DNA of 36,216 nucleotides, from contig VGAI01000009.1 of the NCBI GenBank assembly GCA_016870815.1, forward strand, positions 1 to 36,216, in the 5' to 3' direction. The notes below the pieces were generated by a model, which had not been told where the DNA came from, did no database searches, and worked only from the letters and a program-made list of their open reading frames with translations. The translations under genes were made by a program, and so were the position numbers. Source of the stretch: Actinomycetota bacterium (lineage in GTDB: Bacteria; Actinomycetota; Actinomycetes; Nanopelagicales; Nanopelagicaceae). Position 1 is the first letter of the stretch, and each line of letters opens with the position of its first letter. Of this stretch, positions 33,058 to 36,216 are shown piece by piece.

Positions 33058-33945
33058 ATGTCTTTGCCACAGCGTGTAGCCATTACCGGTGCTTCGGGAT
33101 TGATTGGTTCGGCACTCGTTGGTCACCTCAAGTCGGAAGGCCACACTATCCAACGTCTTGTCAGACGAAAGCCCGTTGCGCCAGATGAAGTCTCGTGGGA
33201 TCCGATTACTGGATCAATTGATCTTGCACCGCTTGAAGGAGTTGATGCGGTAATTCATCTCGCTGGTGCAAATGTCGGAGATAAGCGCTGGACTAGGAAA
33301 TACAAGGCACAGATCCTCAACTCTCGACTCTACGGGACAACCACTATCGCCAACGCAGTAGAAAAATTGAAACCAAGCGTCTTTATCTCGAGTTCTGCGA
33401 TCGGTTGGTACGGCGAAACTGGAAATCGCGCTGTGACCGAGAATGACCGTGCTGGTGATGATTTCCTCGCATCGGTCTGCAAAGAATGGGAGGCTGCTGC
33501 AGATATCGCATCGTCAGTGCGCACCGTGAAGATTCGAACGGGTCTTGTCCTCGATCCAACTGGTGGCGCGCTTGGTCGAATGTTGCCGCTCTTTAAATTT
33601 GGCCTTGGTGGGCGTCTGGGAAATGGGAAGCAGTGGTGGTCATGGATCACTCTCCACGATCAAATCAAAGCAATTGCATTCCTGCTTGAAGGGAAAATCA
33701 GTGGCGCGGTAAATCTCACAGCGCCAAATCCGGTCACAAATAGCGAATTCACAGCAGCCCTAGCTCGTGCTCTCAAGCGTCCGGCGCTATTTCCTGCCCC
33801 GGCGTTCGCTCTCAAACTCGCTCTTGGTGGATTCTCTACCGAGATACTTGGAAGCAAGCGCGTTCTTCCCGAAAAATTAGGTGAAGCGGGATTCACCTTT
33901 GATTTTCCACACCTTGCTCCAGCACTGGTAGAGCTCGTCAAATAG
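33058..33945 (+). CDS. TIGR01777-family NAD(P)-binding epimerase
   Basis: An atypical short-chain dehydrogenase of 295 residues (SDR39U1/YfcH-like). The nucleotide loop is ITGASGLIGSALVGHL near the N-terminus; VIHLAGANVGDKRWT, FISSSAIGWYGETG and LVLDPTGGALGRMLPLFKFGLGGRLGNGKQWWSWI are hallmark segments. The C-terminal PVTNSEFTAALARALKRPALFPAPAFALKLALGG is also characteristic. Its reaction is unknown. A strong GTAGGAGG ribosome binding site precedes the ATG, and it follows the E2 gene by 18 bases, as in M. tuberculosis Rv2215-Rv2216. It overlaps the end of the convergent FAD gene by 8 bases. Confidence 0.92.
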   Translation: MSLPQRVAITGASGLIGSALVGHLKSEGHTIQRLVRRKPVAPDEVSWDPITGSIDLAPLEGVDAVIHLAGANVGDKRWTRKYKAQILNSRLYGTTTIANAVEKLKPSVFISSSAIGWYGETGNRAVTENDRAGDDFLASVCKEWEAAADIASSVRTVKIRTGLVLDPTGGALGRMLPLFKFGLGGRLGNGKQWWSWITLHDQIKAIAFLLEGKISGAVNLTAPNPVTNSEFTAALARALKRPALFPAPAFALKLALGGFSTEILGSKRVLPEKLGEAGFTFDFPHLAPALVELVK

Positions 33946-35191
33946 TTCTAGCAATCTCCTCGGCGGCTGCAACTCCAGATTCAAGTGCGCCCTGCTGGCT
34001 CGGGAAGGTGATGTGATCGCCAACGAGGAGAATCCGTTCACCAAGCGGAGTGAAAGTACCAATCGACTTGCCTGGTGGATGATTCGGCAGAGACTTCTTG
34101 ATCACATACTTCGCAATCAACTCCCACCCTTCAGTTTCCACTCCCCAGATTGATGCCAGGTGTCTTCGAACACTTGATTCGCTCGTATTCTCACTTGCAC
34201 CACCAATTACTGTGCTTGAAATCAATGTCTTTCCAGGTGGCGCATACTCAGGTGCGAGTTTCGAAATCGCAATCGAGTTTGTCACTGGCCCCATTCCAAG
34301 TCCATCGATTCGAAGAGTCGCATCAAACTCCAGATCATCGAGTGCGTGATACCAAGTAGTGCTCGTGGACATCGTCATCGAGTCAAAGATCCTTGAATCT
34401 AGTGGAAGATCTAGCTGGGCATCGCTAAGCAACAACTTCGCAGCTAGGGCATCTGTTGCAAGGATGATTCGGCGAGCCTTGCGTTTTCTTTTGCCAATTC
34501 GCAGGAAACCATCTCCTATCTCATCTACATGTGAGTTGAAGTTGATGTTAACTTCTTTTGCGAGTTCCTCGGCAAGGCTTGAAACTCCACCAATGGGTAG
34601 CCCTGGTGTTCCGTTAATGAAGTAATAGATCAATCTATTTGCCATCTGGGCTGAAATCTGATCGCACCGATCGAGAAAGACCCCTTGAGCAAAGGGTCGA
34701 ATCACTCGCGAATAGAGGGATCCAATACCGAGAGAGACCATGGATGCCTCGAAAGATTCATCCTCCAGCGCTCCACTTATCGCTTGACCCTGCCCTCTCA
34801 AACCGAGGAGAAATTTTAAGAAGCGAATTTTTTCGCTGATGGAGCCTGTTGCAGGATTGAGACCTGTGAAGAGATGTGAAAAGGACGCACGCGGATCGCC
34901 TAAGCGATGGACTTTGCCGTCGATGAGAACATCAATCACTTTGGTTGCCTTATGGAATTTATCTGGCTGGTAGAAGCGTGCCAGATCGGGGTAGGAGAGA
35001 TTGACTAACTGAAATCCCCGGTCACATATGTACTCCCCGACACGATCGCTTCGAAGGCGTCCACCCGGGCCATCGCCTGATTCGAAAATCTCGAAATCAA
35101 TTCCAAGTTCCCTCAGCCGCAGACCAGCTGCAATACCTGAAAGTCCCGCGCCGATGATTGCAACCGGCAACTCCGAGCGCTTGGAAGTCAT
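33938..35191 (-). CDS. FAD-dependent amine oxidase/protoporphyrinogen oxidase-like protein
   Basis: A flavoprotein of 417 residues. The N-terminal dinucleotide fold is VAIIGAGLSGIAAGLRLRELGIDFEIFE followed by the GG-motif GPGGRLRSD and CDRGFQLV. The C-terminal FAD segment is GERILLVGDHITFPSQQGALESGVAAAEEIA. The closest groups are phytoene-desaturase/amine-oxidase-like proteins; no carotenoid or heme gene is near, so the substrate is unknown. ATG 35191 is preferred; an in-frame TTG at 35206 would add five residues. It starts 27 bases after the MMPL gene stop on the same strand and is probably cotranscribed. Confidence 0.85.
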   Translation of the reverse strand: MTSKRSELPVAIIGAGLSGIAAGLRLRELGIDFEIFESGDGPGGRLRSDRVGEYICDRGFQLVNLSYPDLARFYQPDKFHKATKVIDVLIDGKVHRLGDPRASFSHLFTGLNPATGSISEKIRFLKFLLGLRGQGQAISGALEDESFEASMVSLGIGSLYSRVIRPFAQGVFLDRCDQISAQMANRLIYYFINGTPGLPIGGVSSLAEELAKEVNINFNSHVDEIGDGFLRIGKRKRKARRIILATDALAAKLLLSDAQLDLPLDSRIFDSMTMSTSTTWYHALDDLEFDATLRIDGLGMGPVTNSIAISKLAPEYAPPGKTLISSTVIGGASENTSESSVRRHLASIWGVETEGWELIAKYVIKKSLPNHPPGKSIGTFTPLGERILLVGDHITFPSQQGALESGVAAAEEIARTI

Positions 35192-35218
35192 CGCGAAGGC
35201 CTGCAAGCCCTGAGGAGA

Positions 35219-36216
35219 TTAGTTTGCGCTTACCTTCTCGTGTTGCAACTTTGATGGCCACCAGATTTTTGGACCGATGATCCGCACGATTGCAGGAACG
35301 AGAAGTGAGCGAACGACGAGAGCATCAAGAAGAACGCCGAATGCGACTGCAAATCCGAGTTGGGCTAGGAATACCAGCGGCAGGACCCCAAGAACTCCGA
35401 ATGTCGCGGCAAGAACGATTCCGGCAGAGGTGATGACGCCACCCGTGACGGTAAGACCCTTGATGACACCGGCCCGTGTACCGATCTTCTGCGTCTCTTC
35501 ACGTACTCGGGTCATCAAGAAGATGTTGTAATCGATACCCAGCGCCACGAGGAATACGAAGGCGAATAATGGGAAGGACGCATCAGTTGATGGGAATCCA
35601 AATACATGTTCGAAGACGAAGGCACAGACGCCAAGTGTTGCAGCGAAGGAGAGAACGACCGTGAAGAGCAAAATTCCAGCTGCGAAGATGCTTCGAAGGA
35701 GCAATCCAAGGATGATTGCTATCAAGATCAAGACGATAGGGATGATCACCTGATTATCGCGGCGTGAAGCTTGATCGATATCGAACCCGACCGCAGTCTG
35801 ACCACCGACTAATGCCGTTGGATCAACTTCCTTGACCGATTGGCGCAGATCTGGGATCAATTTCTTTGCTTCTTGTGAATCAGCAGGAACTTTCAAGATC
35901 GCATTGAGCAAGACTTTGCCTTCAATAATCTTTGGTGTTTCGGTTGGTGCACCTGTCATAGGATCACGAAGCGTCGCTGGAGCAACAGAGGCAACTTGGT
36001 CGACGGCCAAGATTGCCGCACTTGCAACTGCAACTCGATCTTCAGTCACGACAATTTCCACTGGAGTTCCTTCTCCACTTGGAAAATGAAGTCCTAACCT
36101 TTCAAGTCCTACGACAGAATCTTGTTCTTTCGTGAAAACTTCGGTCTGCGCTACGCCTGAGGTATTGAGCGTCGTCGCAAAGCCTGCGAAAACCAACAGA
36201 ACTAGTCCGGTCACAA
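35219..36216 (-). CDS. MMPL-family (RND-like) transporter, C-terminal part
   Basis: Only the C-terminal 331 residues are in the window; the N-terminus lies beyond 36216. A periplasmic domain (about residues 20-150 of the visible part) is followed by a cluster of five to six helices starting at VIIPIVLILIAIILGLLLRSIF. The FLVALGIDYNIFLMTRVREE segment holds the proton-relay aspartate-tyrosine typical of MMPL proteins, and VLLDALVVRSLLVPAI is the conserved last helix. MMPL proteins export lipids or other hydrophobic compounds; the substrate here is unknown. Likely cotranscribed with the downstream FAD gene. Confidence 0.9.
   Translation of the reverse strand, partial: VTGLVLLVFAGFATTLNTSGVAQTEVFTKEQDSVVGLERLGLHFPSGEGTPVEIVVTEDRVAVASAAILAVDQVASVAPATLRDPMTGAPTETPKIIEGKVLLNAILKVPADSQEAKKLIPDLRQSVKEVDPTALVGGQTAVGFDIDQASRRDNQVIIPIVLILIAIILGLLLRSIFAAGILLFTVVLSFAATLGVCAFVFEHVFGFPSTDASFPLFAFVFLVALGIDYNIFLMTRVREETQKIGTRAGVIKGLTVTGGVITSAGIVLAATFGVLGVLPLVFLAQLGFAVAFGVLLDALVVRSLLVPAIVRIIGPKIWWPSKLQHEKVSAN

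Overview
The window looks like a compact chromosome segment from an actinobacterium with roughly half G+C. This is inferred from gene content: a cytochrome bcc (qcrCAB) plus aa3 oxidase set (ctaC, ctaD, ctaE, ctaF) with the actinobacterial small subunit IV and a PDWY cytochrome b, a DUF3043 protein, an SCO2322-type protein, a DEDDh exonuclease/GIY-YIG fusion, and an E2-TIGR01777 pair. From memory, the order exonuclease/GIY-YIG, ctaE-qcrCAB, ctaC, PfkB kinase, HesB/ErpA, gcvT, pepA, E2, TIGR01777 follows the Mycobacterium tuberculosis Rv2191-Rv2216 region. A small-genome freshwater-type actinobacterium is possible but not shown. No transposon, phage or CRISPR array was seen.

Layout. 1-3057: a tRNA-like 3' half, a secreted protein of unknown function and an FkbM-type methyltransferase; this looks like the least conserved part. 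3111-7424: LysE-type exporter, peroxiredoxin, UppP, MFS transporter, alpha/beta hydrolase and an unlisted 46-residue membrane peptide coupled to it. 7509-9629: exonuclease/GIY-YIG protein and an atypical receiver protein, converging and overlapping. 9812-17233: the respiratory supercomplex in two converging units, ctaE-qcrC-qcrA-qcrB on plus and ctaC-ctaD-ctaF-SRPBCC on minus. 17292-21320: a sulfur and iron-sulfur block with a NifS homologue lacking the PLP lysine, a TusA-like carrier, a PfkB kinase, ErpA and NadA. 21397-22939: DUF3043 protein and an aldo/keto reductase. 23015-27110: a cobalamin riboswitch followed by an SCO2322-type protein, EcfT, a fused double EcfA and an ECF S component, which together read as a B12-controlled vitamin or cobalt uptake operon. 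27076-33945: gcvT, then pepA, lpd, the lipoyl E2 and a TIGR01777 epimerase. 33938-36216: an FAD amine-oxidase-like protein and the C-terminal part of an MMPL transporter that runs off the window.

Three observations stand out. First, the NifS homologue next to ctaC has lost its PLP lysine but keeps the persulfide cysteine loop, and is translationally coupled to a TusA-like protein. Second, the B12 riboswitch leader ends in a hairpin that buries the ribosome binding site of the first ECF-operon gene. Third, many first genes of transcription units have a TANNNT-like element exactly 6 or 7 bases before the start codon, which predicts widespread leaderless transcription and helps choose start codons.
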